In this document: positions 34,201 through 45,171 of the stretch, piece by piece
Numbering within the stretch: position 1 is the stretch's first letter
Layout: each line of letters opens with the position of its first letter
Assembly (NCBI GenBank): GCA_028583415.1
Contig: CM053265.1
Location: 26,939,815 to 27,003,814 of the forward strand
Length of the DNA: 64,000 bases
Direction: 5' to 3'
Origin: Protea cynaroides
Taxonomy: Eukaryota > Streptophyta > Magnoliopsida > Proteales > Proteaceae
The notes under the pieces: generated by a model
The model's database searches: none
What the model saw: only the letters and a program-made list of their open reading frames with translations
Told to the model about the DNA's origin: nothing
Position numbers and translations under genes: made by a program

Positions 34201-37200
34201 CTTAACAAAGAACAAACCTTAAAAATCCCTTTTAAGGCTTCTAACAATTAAATATGACACCCTGCAAAATATGGGCGTTCCAAAAACACAGATTATGTAA
34301 ATATTGAGCCTTTAAAGCATCAACCAGACTCCAGCAGGTTGGCCTCTTGAAGACACTCAATAAAGCATGTGCAATTTGTCCATAAGCAATGATCTAATAA
34401 CAAGTTCTAGTGACCCAACACCAAATCATTTCATATTTTCTGGAGCAACAAATTGGGTGTTATTTAACGCCAAACATAATAAATGGGACAAGACACTCCC
34501 TAGTAGCAATAGATCTCTTGGCTGTTGTTAACTGGTGGCCAGATTTGCAGCTTTATGCCAGTGAAATTGTCCACATAAATATTCACTGAGCTTCATTGGG
34601 TGTTATTTAACGCCAAACATAATAAATGGGACAAGACACGCCCTAGTAGCAATAGATCTCTTGGCTGTTGTTAACTGGTGGCCAGATTTGCAGCTTTATG
34701 CCAGTGAAATCGTCCACATAAATATTCACTGAGCTTCTGTAAAAGCTAAACTGACTAAAAAAAGGCCATTCATCTCTAATACATGTGAATGAACTACATC
34801 TGCATGCCGTAATTTTCCATGTTTTCGATGTTCAGCCTTCAGAAGACACTGCTCTCATATTTTCATGCAGCAATGAATTCTAATTTGTTATGTAATTGGG
34901 ACCAGTACTCCATAGATAAAAAGGTTAAAGCAGTCTGCTCCACAATTTCGGAAGGCATGAACCTCAAGTGCAAAAAAATTTCATACATCAGAAAAACATG
35001 TTTCTTTACCTGGTTTTACGCTAAATATATGACAGTGGAATGTTGTCAAAAAGGATGTATGTGAAGTTGCTAAATATGGGAAAAAGTATATCACTGGATG
35101 TGTGTTTAATGGTTAAAACAAATCCAATATAAAGTTAAGCTATTTTGAGAAAATGAAGATATGCATAGAACTTGTGAATATTCCACTGTTTCTGCCATGG
35201 CTGAATTTCTCGACATAAATTATTCTTAGTATAGAGATCACGTGCACAGTATTTGATCAGGTTATCGATGCAATACAAATGTGTTTGTTTGAAGCCACGT
35301 CATATCCCATCATAATGAAAGCATTACTATGCCTCTCCAGAGAAACTCAAAGACATACACACTGGGAGAGAAGCAATTGAACTTAGACAGTCTCTCAGGA
35401 CTGCCACTACAAGTGTTTTGAGACCAATACTAATTATGCTTGTCCTCCACTTGGACTAACAGTATCAAAAACAAACAACTGTTGTGGGGTTGGACAATAG
35501 GAGTTATCAATGATACACCTCAAGTGAAGCTTCCCTGGAGGTTCCAAGCTCTAGAGCAATGAAGTTTTCCAATAGATTTCTTTCAAATGTCAAATTCAGG
35601 TTAATCATCGCATGTAGCATTCAATAATGATAAGAGGCAACAGAAAAATATAAATCTGCAGAGCAGAATGGCTAACCTGGGATTTGGACCAGGACAGGTC
35701 AAGCACATCATCAAGATGTCCACTGAAAGAGCATATGGGTTTCTCTGAAAGTGCAAACACAGTCTCTGGAACCAGAATATGGTCTAAATTCATAGATTTT
35801 CGGCCAGTAGATATCCTTGCCCTTCTCTTCTCGAAATGGTTGTCAATGCTCTGTGACAATAATGTCGGTTCGGGTGAGCTATTGGCTGTAAAGTATGGGT
35901 TTAGAATCCCATCCTCGGGTTTATCCATCAAAAAATCGCCCTTCCTTTCTGATTCCATGACCTGCCAGACATGGATAATGCAGTCCTCGCCCGCACTTGC
36001 AAGATACCGACCATCAAAGCTGAATTTGATGGTCCAGACAGAACCATTGTGAGCTTGTATCTCTTGACTCTTATACAAAGCCGTGAGGTCTTTCCAAGAT
36101 TTGCCATATTGACGAACACGAACCCTCTCAGGACCATGAAATGAAACATCTTGGCTGTCATCCGTGGCAGAGCTTGACCGCCTCCCACCCTTTTCTGACG
36201 AAGTATCCTTCTCATCATTGCTTCGCCTATCCCAGTGACCAGTCACCGTGTTGGCAACATTCTTTATGCTCTTGAACCAACCACCTTTCTTCTTTGCTTT
36301 TGATCCGCCACCACCATTCACATTGGAGTTCAATTCATCTTTCTTACCATTCAATTCCTCTACATTCTGTCTCCGCATCAATTCTTGAACAATAGGGGAG
36401 TGGCCGAGACACATCTCAAATTCCTCCATAGTCAGCTGCTGGCCAGTCCCGATTTCCCTAAGCTTGTTCCACATACCGTCCTCTCGGAACTCATTAACAA
36501 CAAACTCTTTGCCGTTGTCCAGATTCTTGATGGTGCACACCTTGTCCGGGACACTGACTATCCCATTGCAATCCGGGTCGTCACAAAACTCACCACCACC
36601 ACCACCACCACCACCACCACCAGCACCGGCATTTGCCAGAACAGTGGGTGACGAATTTGTTCTGATTTCCTCATCCCCCCAGGACAGTTTGCCGGTAGGG
36701 GGTTTATTGGGAGAGGAGGCAACATTAGCAGTTCGAGATCCATTGCTGCCGTTACTTCGAGATTTAGAGAGAAGATGCTGATTATTATGTATGGGACGAC
36801 AGGACTCCCCAACTGATTGAATCGAATGAAAAGAATAAGTAGAAGAAGAAGAAGAAGAAGTAGAAGGGATGGGGGAATTGAACTGATCAAGAGGCGGGCG
36901 GCACAGGGAGGAGGAGCAGTCGGCGGCGCCATTAGACTTGGATCGAGAGATGGCTGAATTGGAGTCGTCGGAAGGCTGGTGTACGTGCTCCCGACGTGGG
37001 TGCAAGTGATCCGCCGAGACGGATCTCCCCAATTCTCCTTCCTTGGAGCGTGACTGAATGGTGGTGGCGGTGGTTGTGGCCGCGGTTCCCATGACGTGAT
37101 CGCCAGCAGAGGAGGTGGAGGACGAGACGGAGGATTTTAGATTGGACCTGGAGAGGGAAGCATCGCGTGCGAGGCCCATCTCACGGAGGAGACGCTTGCG

Positions 37201-37419
37201 GCGCTCTTCGACGGAGGAAGGTTCAGCAATCCAGACGTCGTAGTTGGAGACAGCAATGGGGAATCTCGGGACAGGGGGAAGCTCTGAGGCATAATTGGAG
37301 TCGTCGTCTTCGGAGACGGCGCCCGAAGTGGCAGAAGAAGTAGACGACGAAGAGAGGATGCGATCGAGTGACTCGTAGAAACACTCCTCCTCTTCTTCCT
37401 CGTCCTCAGCGTTGCTCAT
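25284..37419 (-). CDS. WD40-repeat protein, plant WDR44-like family (7 exons)
   Basis: Exons, all with GT/AG borders and matching phases: 37419-35677, 28573-28483, 28368-28211, 28094-28043, 27571-27489, 27307-27214 and 25879-25284, giving 938 residues. The start is the ATG at 37417-37419 (MSNAEDEEEEEECFYESLDR). The frame is open further upstream but has no earlier ATG there. An acidic, serine-rich N-terminal half carries the family signature NYDVWIAEPSSVEERRKRLL, a 10-residue glycine run near codon 275 and a basic stretch SKAKKKGGWFKSIKNV. WD repeats start near residue 470 (HNGSVWTIKF, SAGEDCIIHVWQV), then GHLDDVLDLSW, SMDKTVRLWHM, GSLDAKVRIWSI, YKGSCRIYNTS, TSADSRIRV and SEDSHVYVWKH. WD40 propellers are protein-binding scaffolds. 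Plant members are poorly characterised, so any partner (a Rab-type GTPase in animal WDR44) is unproven here. It is the only cellular gene in the window and looks intact despite a 7.1 kb first intron. Confidence 0.93.
26216..27213 (-). other. Intron 6 of the WD40 gene, 3' part
   Basis: AT-rich intron sequence. It contains a piece rich in CTACCTCCCC/CTGCCTCCC (26265-26345) that looks like a dispersed repeat edge, but no terminal repeats or target duplication were found. No exon-like coding sequence. Confidence 0.5.
27742..27875. repeat. (GA)n tract and short tandem repeat in intron 4
   Basis: A GA-rich tract (27742-27770) is followed by four copies of a 27-29 bp unit, CATCAACCTCACTTTAG plus a T-run (27781-27873). 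They lie between exons 4 and 5 and do not touch splice sites. Confidence 0.8.
28685..28706. repeat. (GA)n microsatellite in intron 1
   Basis: About ten GA units near the 3' end of intron 1. No other structure in the ~500 bp around it. Confidence 0.85.
29771..30625 (+). repeat. 5' LTR of the mini-element
   Basis: 855 bp, TGATGCAGTCC…GCCATCA. U3 begins with a perfect 20 bp palindrome at 29861-29880 centred on CACGTG, and an overlapping second GTTCACGTGAAC at 29880-29891. A TATA-like TTTATATAAG lies near 30112. Confidence 0.92.
30617..31048 (+). pseudogene. Integrase C-terminus with chromodomain (mini-element internal ORF)
   Basis: The frame is open from the LTR end through the primer site and the whole internal region into the 3' LTR, but has no ATG until the middle of the chromodomain, so it is probably not translated as such. 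It starts with the integrase joint motif (ISNIFNVADL), then a linker, then a chromodomain: IEDVLDSKYTMTR, GGYQSFLIKWKGHP, STWIHEDDFKRIDPDF. In chromoviruses this domain targets integration to marked chromatin. The spacing and the WKG.P…TW pattern suggest a Galadriel/Reina-type chromovirus, not the Tekay type at the window's start. The frame is undamaged, unlike most TE genes here. Confidence 0.8.
30628..30640 (+). other. Primer binding site of the mini-element
   Basis: TGGTATCAGAGCC, two bases after the 5' LTR, complementary to initiator Met tRNA. Confidence 0.9.
30970..31859 (+). repeat. 3' LTR of the mini-element
   Basis: 890 bp. It aligns with the 5' LTR except for a few substitutions, an altered CACGTG palindrome region (31061-31105), and a TTATTGTTTGTTC motif present three times (about 31440-31480) against once in the 5' LTR, which explains most of the length difference. 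Confidence 0.92.
32268..34451. other. Intron 1 of the WD40 gene, middle part
   Basis: AT-rich, with no recognisable coding sequence on either strand and no clear TE boundary. The reading frames present (60-80 codons) show no domain. I see nothing else to annotate. Confidence 0.5.
34452..34737. repeat. 143 bp direct tandem duplication in intron 1
   Basis: Copies at 34452-34594 and 34595-34737 start ATTGGGTGTTATTTAACGCC and differ at only about two positions (CTCCC/CGCCC and AATTG/AATCG), so the duplication is recent. The rest of intron 1 up to 35676 is featureless AT-rich DNA. Confidence 0.92.
36588..36625. repeat. Trinucleotide run encoding poly-glycine in WD40 exon 1
   Basis: An ACC/CCA run on the plus strand encodes ten consecutive glycines in the disordered N-terminal half of the WD40 protein. 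It is likely to vary in length between individuals. Confidence 0.85.
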
Positions 37420-38060
37420 CGTTCGAGCATTCCCATCCGGGTGCCAATGCCCCCACGCCACTCTATCTCTTTCGGTCAGTCCACAATCGATCGCCCCCCG
37501 CCGACGACTCTTGACTCTTGACTCTTCAAAATTTCAACCTTGCAATCTATGTATCAATGGAGAAAGGAGATGAGGGGTCTTCGTTTCTAGTTCAGAATGG
37601 AGAAACACACACGACGTCTGCCCACATTTGCTCTCGCATCGAACTGAGTAACCAAACAACTAAACACTCCACTTCGTTCTGAGTGAAGAAGCCATAGAAG
37701 GATGCAGAATATAATGGGAATTCGGTAGAGAGCGAGATCCGAAAAGTTATTACATAAAACCTTAGAAGGTCGGAAGCCTCGACGATCTCCTCTGTATCTC
37801 TCTCTCTGTTCGCTCTCTATCTTTCCCCCCTGTACTTGGGGAAAAGGACCCAGATCCAATGATGTTCAAATTTCAAGAATTGAAGAGATAGTGTGTGACT
37901 CTTGTTTGTTGGGTTCGTATGGATCTCTCTCTTTCGAATTTCTACTGAAATGAAACAACGAAGCGATTTCGCCGTCGTTGTCTTCGTCGTCGTTGTGATT
38001 GTCTGCCTCTACTACTCTTCCTCAAACATCTCTCTCTTTCCTTACTTATCTACAATTTAA
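37420..38060 (-). promoter_or_regulatory. 5' untranslated and promoter region of the WD40 gene
   Basis: The sequence before the ATG is pyrimidine-rich on the plus strand (CTCTCTCT tracts at 37795-37830, 37921-37940 and 38025-38038), typical of plant 5' leaders. No unambiguous TATA box or transcription start can be fixed. The frames in this stretch look like chance. Confidence 0.4.
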
Positions 38061-40675
38061 TGCAATTAAAACCCATAAAATAAAGTAAAATAAATAACTA
38101 TGATATTGACATCTTTCCTTTTGCCTGCTTCACCTGCAGCCTTCCTCCTTTTTTTTCCTCACTGTTTCTTATCAATAACCACCTGCAGATAATCCGAATT
38201 TAAAATTTCCTGAAACAGTTATTTATGACCATTTTAAAACGTTGAAGATGAACCAAAAATGAACCGAATCGAATCCGAAATTCCAAAATCGTGAGAGGAA
38301 AGAGAACCGAACCATCTCTTTCTTTGCCTTTAAATGAAGCTTTTGGCATGGTTGGATTGTGCTTGGAAGTGGGCCTTTTTTAAAGTAGGGAGAAATGAAA
38401 AACCCATCCCATATTTTCACGAAATCAACAACTATTATTTAATAAAGAAGGGTGCCAATCCAAACCGATACCAAAACATATCCAAAAAGCGTGGATCAAA
38501 TCGAAATTGGGTTTGGTTTGTAGAGATCATGGTGGTTCAAGGGATCGGTATTAGATCAATCACTCCGGCCAACTCGTATCAGTTTTGGACTTGGCCGATC
38601 TCCAATCCCAGTTTGTTTTAATATTATTTTAATGAGGTTCAGACACATATCAGTTCCCATTGAATTTGTACACCAATTCGATTTGGATTGGATTAGTTTT
38701 GAACATAGCGGATACCTGGATTTAGAACCATGATAAAGATGGATGGAAAATTGAAATTGGACCAGACCAATTGATAAGACAAATCTAATAGATGGAAATA
38801 AAACCAAATCCATAACAAACTGATAATGATAATGGACAATAAGAGTCATTAAGATAATTTTTTTTAACAAATATACATATAATTTTATAACAAATATACA
38901 TATAAGAAACCAAATCATCAAAACTTTCGAATCATGGTTTTTCTTAACGATTTGGTTCGACTTATCAATGCATGACCGAATCAACTCAGATCGAACCAAA
39001 TCAACGGATTGACACCCTCAAAAGGAGTTTAGTACAGCCTATAATCAGTCAGTGACTCTTTGTTTGTTCGATGGAAGGAAGAACTGAGCAGCACATGGTG
39101 TCCAGCCCATACCTGTTAAGTGCAAACTGTGCTGGTTACACTACCCATGCAGTCTGTGTTTCTTCTTCCAACCGTTTTTCGGGACCATTCTATGAATGTG
39201 GAAGGTACTACTAAAACTATAATGCATCGCTATGGCTATTATAATTTATAGGTCTCTCAATTCTCTTTTTCCTACTCGCTACTCGTTTATGATCTATCGA
39301 CTACCGACTTTTTGCCCTTCAGTGTTTCATAGCAAACTAATAGTAATTGTAAAGAAAAATGAAAAATAAAGACTAGTGTTTCGGTCCTGATCCGTCTCAT
39401 AGGCCCACCAAACTGACTAGACCTGCAAGACAAGTAAAGACAAGGGAAAGAGGCGGGTCTATGGTCCCGTGTCCACTCCGATGCCAAAGTTAGGGCTCTG
39501 TGAACAGTTGATGGGCTCGGTGTCAAGTCCACAATAGTATTTAAATGTAAGTGGGGTAGGTGAGAGATTTTTCGTCCCAAGTGTCAGAATGAAAATCCCA
39601 AGGATGAGTAAATGAGTAATAAATGTTGTAGTACTTGAATTCTCAGGATTTTTCTATTTATAGTGAATAGTATATTTTTCGAAAATACCGTTTTTGCCCT
39701 TTGCTTCTCTGTTCGAGTTTGTGAAGGTGCTTCCTTATATCCAATCGGGAGCATCCATGTGGCTTGAGAGGTCGAGTCCTACGTGTTATGGTTATATTGA
39801 CAGTGTGGTATAATTCCTCAACACTTGCCTCGTTACCCTACTGAATCTGTAGGGTTTGGCTGAGTAAAGAAGAACGATGAAATTTCTCCCCAACAACTAG
39901 AGATAGCGAGAAAGATCTATACATTGTCGATATATTCTGGGATATACATATCAGCTGGGAAAGTAGAAGTGTAGAGAGCCAGAAGTCCGATAGTCGGTAG
40001 TCAGTTCATTGGGAGGAGGCTCAGGAAGAAAGAGAAAAGAAGAATATGAGAGGGAAGTATGTACAAGCAATGTGTACTTCCTTTTCCCGAAAAGATATTG
40101 CACCACATGTGGAAAATTTTGTGCTTTTCTTTTTATATCCATTTGGAAAATTATTATTATCACAAGGGATCTCTATTATTATTATTATTTTGGTGGAAAA
40201 AAAAAGAGTTTTCTTTATTTTTCTAAACGTTAAAGATCTTTTCTGCCATGTGGACTGATGATGTATCTATTCCGATCATTAGATAGAATCCAAATTAATC
40301 ATACGTCAATTTTCAAGATCCAAGTCAATTAAATATATACCTCCTTTATACCATTACTCTAAACATTATTATGCATTCTCTCCAATATTTTATGTAGTTT
40401 AAATTAAAAAAAAAACCCTAAAAATAATGGTTTAGATTTGTCTTGTGATTTTCAGGAACTATACGTTCGATTGTATTGTATTTAGTAGTCAATTACTATA
40501 TGTATAAAGTAAGTTTTTATTAAAGCTAAAAGTCCGAAGTATTTTCCTTTTTACTATGTTTGATCCCTCGAAGGTTTATGACAATTTGAATTTGATTTTG
40601 GTAGAGTGGCAATCCTTAAATTCACTTTGGTTATAGAAGGCATTTTGACCTCTCTTATATATAGAAATAGAGGTA
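38061..40675. other. Intergenic, repeat-like but unassigned
   Basis: 38220-39010 is rich in AACCGAA/TTCGGTT-like words common in decayed plant repeats. 39290-40010 has an LTR- or promoter-like look (CTATTTATAG at 39653) and an 11 bp inverted match (GACTACCGACT at 39299, AGTCGGTAGTC near 39992) without target duplications. No coding gene is supported. Confidence 0.4.
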
Positions 40676-40680
40676 TGCAA

Positions 40681-43134
40681 TGTGAAATCCATACGTGCAA
40701 GTTTCAAGGACGAAATTTATGTTAAGGGTGGTGGAGTTATAAGACCCGCACGCCACGAATCGGTTTAACCTTACGTTCTCGTGTCGTGACCGGTCTTTCC
40801 ATCATAATTGACTCAAGTGAACCAATTGTATGAAGAAACCACAAAATGAGGTAAACAATAAGTCCAATTTAGTTGGTATGGTTGACTGTTTAAGTTTGTG
40901 TGGAAGCAAAGTAAATTTTGGGCTTATGGTGGTAGTTTTGAGTGTTATGGTCACACCTATGGTCGATCGTAGTGAGACCGTATGACCTATGATCGCATGT
41001 TTTAGTGGTATAGTCGACGGTTTATGCGACCGTATGATCGACCGTACAAACCCAGAACCGACTCCGTGTTTAGGAAACTTTCCTAGTTTGAGGAGGACTC
41101 TTTCCTAATTAAAGTGAGACTCTATATGGAGGTTTTTTCTCTATATAAGGGACGTTCCTTAGCCTCTCTCACTCTTTTAGAACCCATGCTGAAACTCTAA
41201 ACCTAAGAGAGAAAAGAGAGAGGAAGAGAAGAAGAAGGAGATTTGAAGAAGAAGGCTGAGAGTAAGGTTTTGTAGAGAAGAGTTTTATCTCTCTACAACA
41301 AGCTTAAGGTATGGACTTGACTCTATAGAATAGATCAGATAGGATAGGTTCATTTCCATCAAATTGATGTGTTGAATCTAATGTAACGATTTCGGTTATG
41401 AAATTTCTAAGCAAAACCATGAGAGAATAGGTTAGGGATAATTGATAAGGATAAACTGTGATCAAAGGCCATAGAATGATTTTATGATGAATCTCATTGA
41501 TGATCCATGAGGAGAAACTCATATGAGAAGTAAAAATTAACTTGACTACGTATGGTCGCAGCTATGGTCGACCATAGGATGAGAAAAGAGTCGACCACAG
41601 CCATTTGGGAAGAATTCAGGAAACATACGGTCGCAGGTACGGTAGCATGTAATGCAACCATAGGGTATCGACCGTATGTCCTACGGTGGCATACATTGCA
41701 ACCATAGGATCGACAATAGCATCGACCGTAAGAAAACATCAAGCATATTTTAAGACCAAACAAAGTTTTTGACTACTGTAATTTGGTAAACTTGAACCCT
41801 AACTTACATACATTAATTGTTTAGGTTCCTAATAGATTCAGAGTGACTTCCAAAGCTTAGGAGAGGAACAAACATCGATCAAAAGTGATGGGACAAGACA
41901 TAAACTAATTGGATAATAACAAACTGTTTCTTTTATTGAGTCCAATGTCATGATTGATTCTATCCTTGTATGCTTCTAATGTGCATCTCACATGTCATTC
42001 AATATTTCTATTATTACTGTTCATGCATATTTAATTCTGTTTATTTATAACATGATGATGATGATGATGATGCTAGAAATAGGTATGTGAATGTATATAT
42101 GTGGTTGGTGTGTTGGATGCGAGTGGAGCATCAGGGGGAGGACATGGCATAGTGGTCTCTGACCTGGTCACCAAACTCTAGCTCTATCTCTACTCAAGTT
42201 TTGTTTACTGACATCGTCGTATTGCCATTACCTTATCAGAACTATTACGTCGTAGGGCATTAGGGGAGGTAGTCTCGAACCCGTGTGGTCTCTGACTCTG
42301 TCGGGGGGCCTTAGCTCTATCTCTATAGACTTATTGAGGGATGCTAGGGTGAAGCCTTGGATACAATGTATGGCATTAAGATTGGTTAGTTGCGAGTCCA
42401 GTTTGCAAGCCCTCGTCAGCAGGGGCTTACGTGTTGGTATGGGTAGGGCATCAGGGGAAATATTGGCGGTGTGTGATCCAGACATTTTAGCTCTATCCCT
42501 ATTTCATGGTGGGTGCATGTGGGACGGCAATGGTATTTAATCCATTGAGCAGATTCACACACTCGTGTATAGAGGTGCGGGGGCCTCTAAACCTTTTTAT
42601 AGCACATTGCAAACTTAAAAACCAGACCAAAGATATGAATTGAATGCATGCATGTGTTTGTTGTATTGTTTTGTTCATTCACTGAGCTCAAGTTGGAGAG
42701 CTGACCCTCGCGCGCGTAATTCTTTTTAGTTTCTGATGTTGCAGGTGTTACGATTGAAGATTATATGAATACGCTAACGTGTGGGCATGTAGCGGCTATG
42801 GATGTGCAAGCTGTGGAGGACGAATATGGCTCGTTAAGCTAGTGTTTCAACTATGTTTACGCTTAGTGGTTAACTTTCGTATTGTGATACTTGTAATCAG
42901 TATTAATTATATTTTGGTTACTTGAAGATAACTTGTTAAATATTTAATTATCACTATAGACTCTTAGTTCATTATTAATAAGACTTCTGCTATTTATTTA
43001 TTTACTCTGATTATTATTGTGGAATGTGTTTTGGTTTAACATGATTGGCATAGCCTATACGAGATCCTAGTTTGAACAGTTGGTTCTCATGACGGTTCAT
43101 CACACCACTAGTTAGTCTAGAATTGGGGTGTGAC
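40681..43134 (+). mobile_element. Solo LTR, Tekay-like family, long-start version
   Basis: It starts TGTGAAATCCATACG and ends GGGGTGTGACA, flanked by the perfect target duplication TGCAA (40676-40680 and 43135-43139). A second, internal LTR start (TATAAGACCCGCACG) with its own purine tract (AAGGGTGGTGGAG) lies 57 bp in, at 40738. This mirrors the duplicated purine tract at 8446-8518. TATA box at 41139-41148. Palindromic GGTCG-type blocks lie at 40945-41055 and 41545-41735. A diverged copy of the LTR-internal frame is at 42729-42841. Confidence 0.88.
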
Positions 43135-43333
43135 ATGCAATGGTTTTGGAGTGTTTCTTCACAAACATGTGTGTGCAAACCGAGTTGAACCAAATCAAAC
43201 CAAATCGGTTGGGTTGTTCGGGCCAAGCTTGGGCACTGGTACGAGGGTGGGTATGGGTATACATATAGGTATGGTCTAAATAAGATATACCTTTTGATTG
43301 GTGTCTATTCATATGTGAATGAATGAATGTATC

Positions 43334-43517
43334 TATTCATGTAGAGACACCTTTAAAAAGACATCCATTCATGTAAAGGCACTTATACGTATAAAGACAC
43401 CTTCATTCATGTAAAGACATCTATACGTATAAAGATATCTTCATTCATGTAAAGACACATATACATATAAAGATACCTTCATTCATGTAAAGGTATCTAT
43501 TTATAGAACGACACATT
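43334..43517. repeat. 38 bp tandem repeat
   Basis: Units start CATTCATGTAAAG at 43366, 43404, 43442 and 43480, an exact 38 bp period, with a shorter diverged unit at 43334. Each has the form CATTCATGTAAAGACA…TATACGTATAAAGATA. Confidence 0.9.
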
Positions 43518-43653
43518 TATACATTTAAAGATACCTTGTTCTAAATAAAGCTATGATATAGCAACAATTATATATTATACAGACTAGAATTATATGAAAC
43601 AACAATAATTAATTATCTAATTAATCAACATGAAATAATGGTCACATATGTAT

Positions 43654-43658
<5 letters not shown>

Positions 43659-43699
<41 letters not shown>
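43659..43699. repeat. (TA)n microsatellite
   Basis: About 20 TA units with no interruption. Confidence 0.93.
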
Positions 43700-43701
<2 letters not shown>

Positions 43702-43978
43702 GAGAACATACATAAAATGAATGTAACAATGCGTACCTTGTGAGCCAAAAAACCGAAGCTTAGAAGGAGGGTTGAGTCATGTTGGTACACTCTCCTTAAG
43801 ACAGTATTTGCCCTCTATTGGTGCAGAAGGTCCCCTGCAAATCTGCCTCCAAGATAAAACAACCCCTATATAGGATACCCACCCAGTATGCACACACTAT
43901 CAGGTATATGCAAACCCGACGGCTAAGATCAATACCTTTGTAAAAAAGAACAAAGTTTGACCCTCCGATTAAACAGAA

Positions 43979-43982
<4 letters not shown>

Positions 43983-44011
<29 letters not shown>
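43983..44011. repeat. (GA)n microsatellite
   Basis: About 14 GA units. The stretch 43700-45171 around it has no recognisable gene. CCCTATATAGG at 43864 and CTATTTATAGG at 44076 could be promoters of an unrecognised LTR, but no edges were found. Confidence 0.9.
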
Positions 44012-44013
<2 letters not shown>

Positions 44014-45171
44014 GGAGAGGAAGAGAAGAGAAATCCTATTGATTTCGAGTGAGTTGAAAGTATGGGGTCGGGCTCTATTTATAGGTCCTAGGTACCACTT
44101 GGAAGTGCTCACTAGATGGGGTGTAACCCTCCAGATTGTGCTAGATCATGGATCTTACGATCAACAGTCTAGATGGCATCCATTCAAGTGTGGAGATGCA
44201 TCTCTACACACATACCTCTTCCAAAAGGGTATCAGTGTAGGGGTGGGTCGAAACCCCACCACACCCACACCCGCACCCTGCAGCCCAAGGTCTGCTCCTA
44301 CGCCTGCGTCACAGTCACAGGTAGGAGTCGTGGTCCGGTCAAGTCCGGTCTGGCTCTCGCACGTGTGTGTGTGAGTCGACTAGAACTGAGCTAGGTTTTC
44401 TTACTTGGGCTCAATAGGTAGGCGACAACCCCTACAAATAAAGACCCCTCCTCTTTAACCTCTAAGAAATGTAGGAGTAAGAAAGTCTTACACTACTCAC
44501 ACCAATTCAAAACTGAAATTCAAAACTCCCACCTAAAACCAAAAACAAAATTTTGGAGCCAAACCAAAAAGAACAAGTTTTGAGTTTAAAATTTCTTTTG
44601 AAACTTTATTTTTAAAAAAAGAGTTTTTAACTTTGACTTTGACTTTTTCCAACAAACTTTTATTCACATAGGCATGTATCCTTGTACTCAAAAGGGCATA
44701 TCCATTTAGGATAAGCCACATTTACTCGTATAGCTACCTCTCTTTATAGGAAAAGGTAAATCTTTTTGAAGAGAGGTGTTGGAGAGTCACCTAAAATCTA
44801 TAAGTACTCTATCTAAATCATTTTTATTTACTCATGAATTAAAAAAAAATAGAATTACTCTCTGATTTAATTCCGTTTTTAGACTTTGTGAGCAATGCTT
44901 TCTTACTCTCTTTGTAATAACATTTTAGGTGTGCAACCTTATATAATTTGAGAGTTGCTTCATCTTGGAAGTATAAACATATGTAAACCTGGATTGCACT
45001 TACAATGGGCATTTAAAAACATTAAGAAGATCATTCCAAATATGACTCGACTCTACACTAATTCGTGTTAGTTCGTGTTGCTTCATCAACTCTACATCAA
45101 ATTTCTATTTTAATTAAGATAAGTCTTGACTCACTGAGTTAGTTCCTTTTCACTGTTTACAACAATCTTAA

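Noticed and set aside
36464..36932. Frames with poly-Pro or poly-Val/Leu runs opposite WD40 exon 1
   Set aside because: Shadow frames of trinucleotide runs in a real exon.
37420..37461. Fourteen extra N-terminal residues of the WD40 protein
   Set aside because: That frame extension begins with GTG, not ATG. The first ATG in frame is 37417-37419 and matches the family start.
39299..40002. Possible MITE with 11 bp terminal inverted repeats
   Set aside because: The inverted match does not extend, no target duplication flanks it, and an 11 bp match in AT-rich DNA can be chance.
43140..45171. A hidden gene around the TATA-like boxes at 43864 and 44076
   Set aside because: No frame with a recognisable domain and no splice-supported exons. 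Microsatellites dominate.
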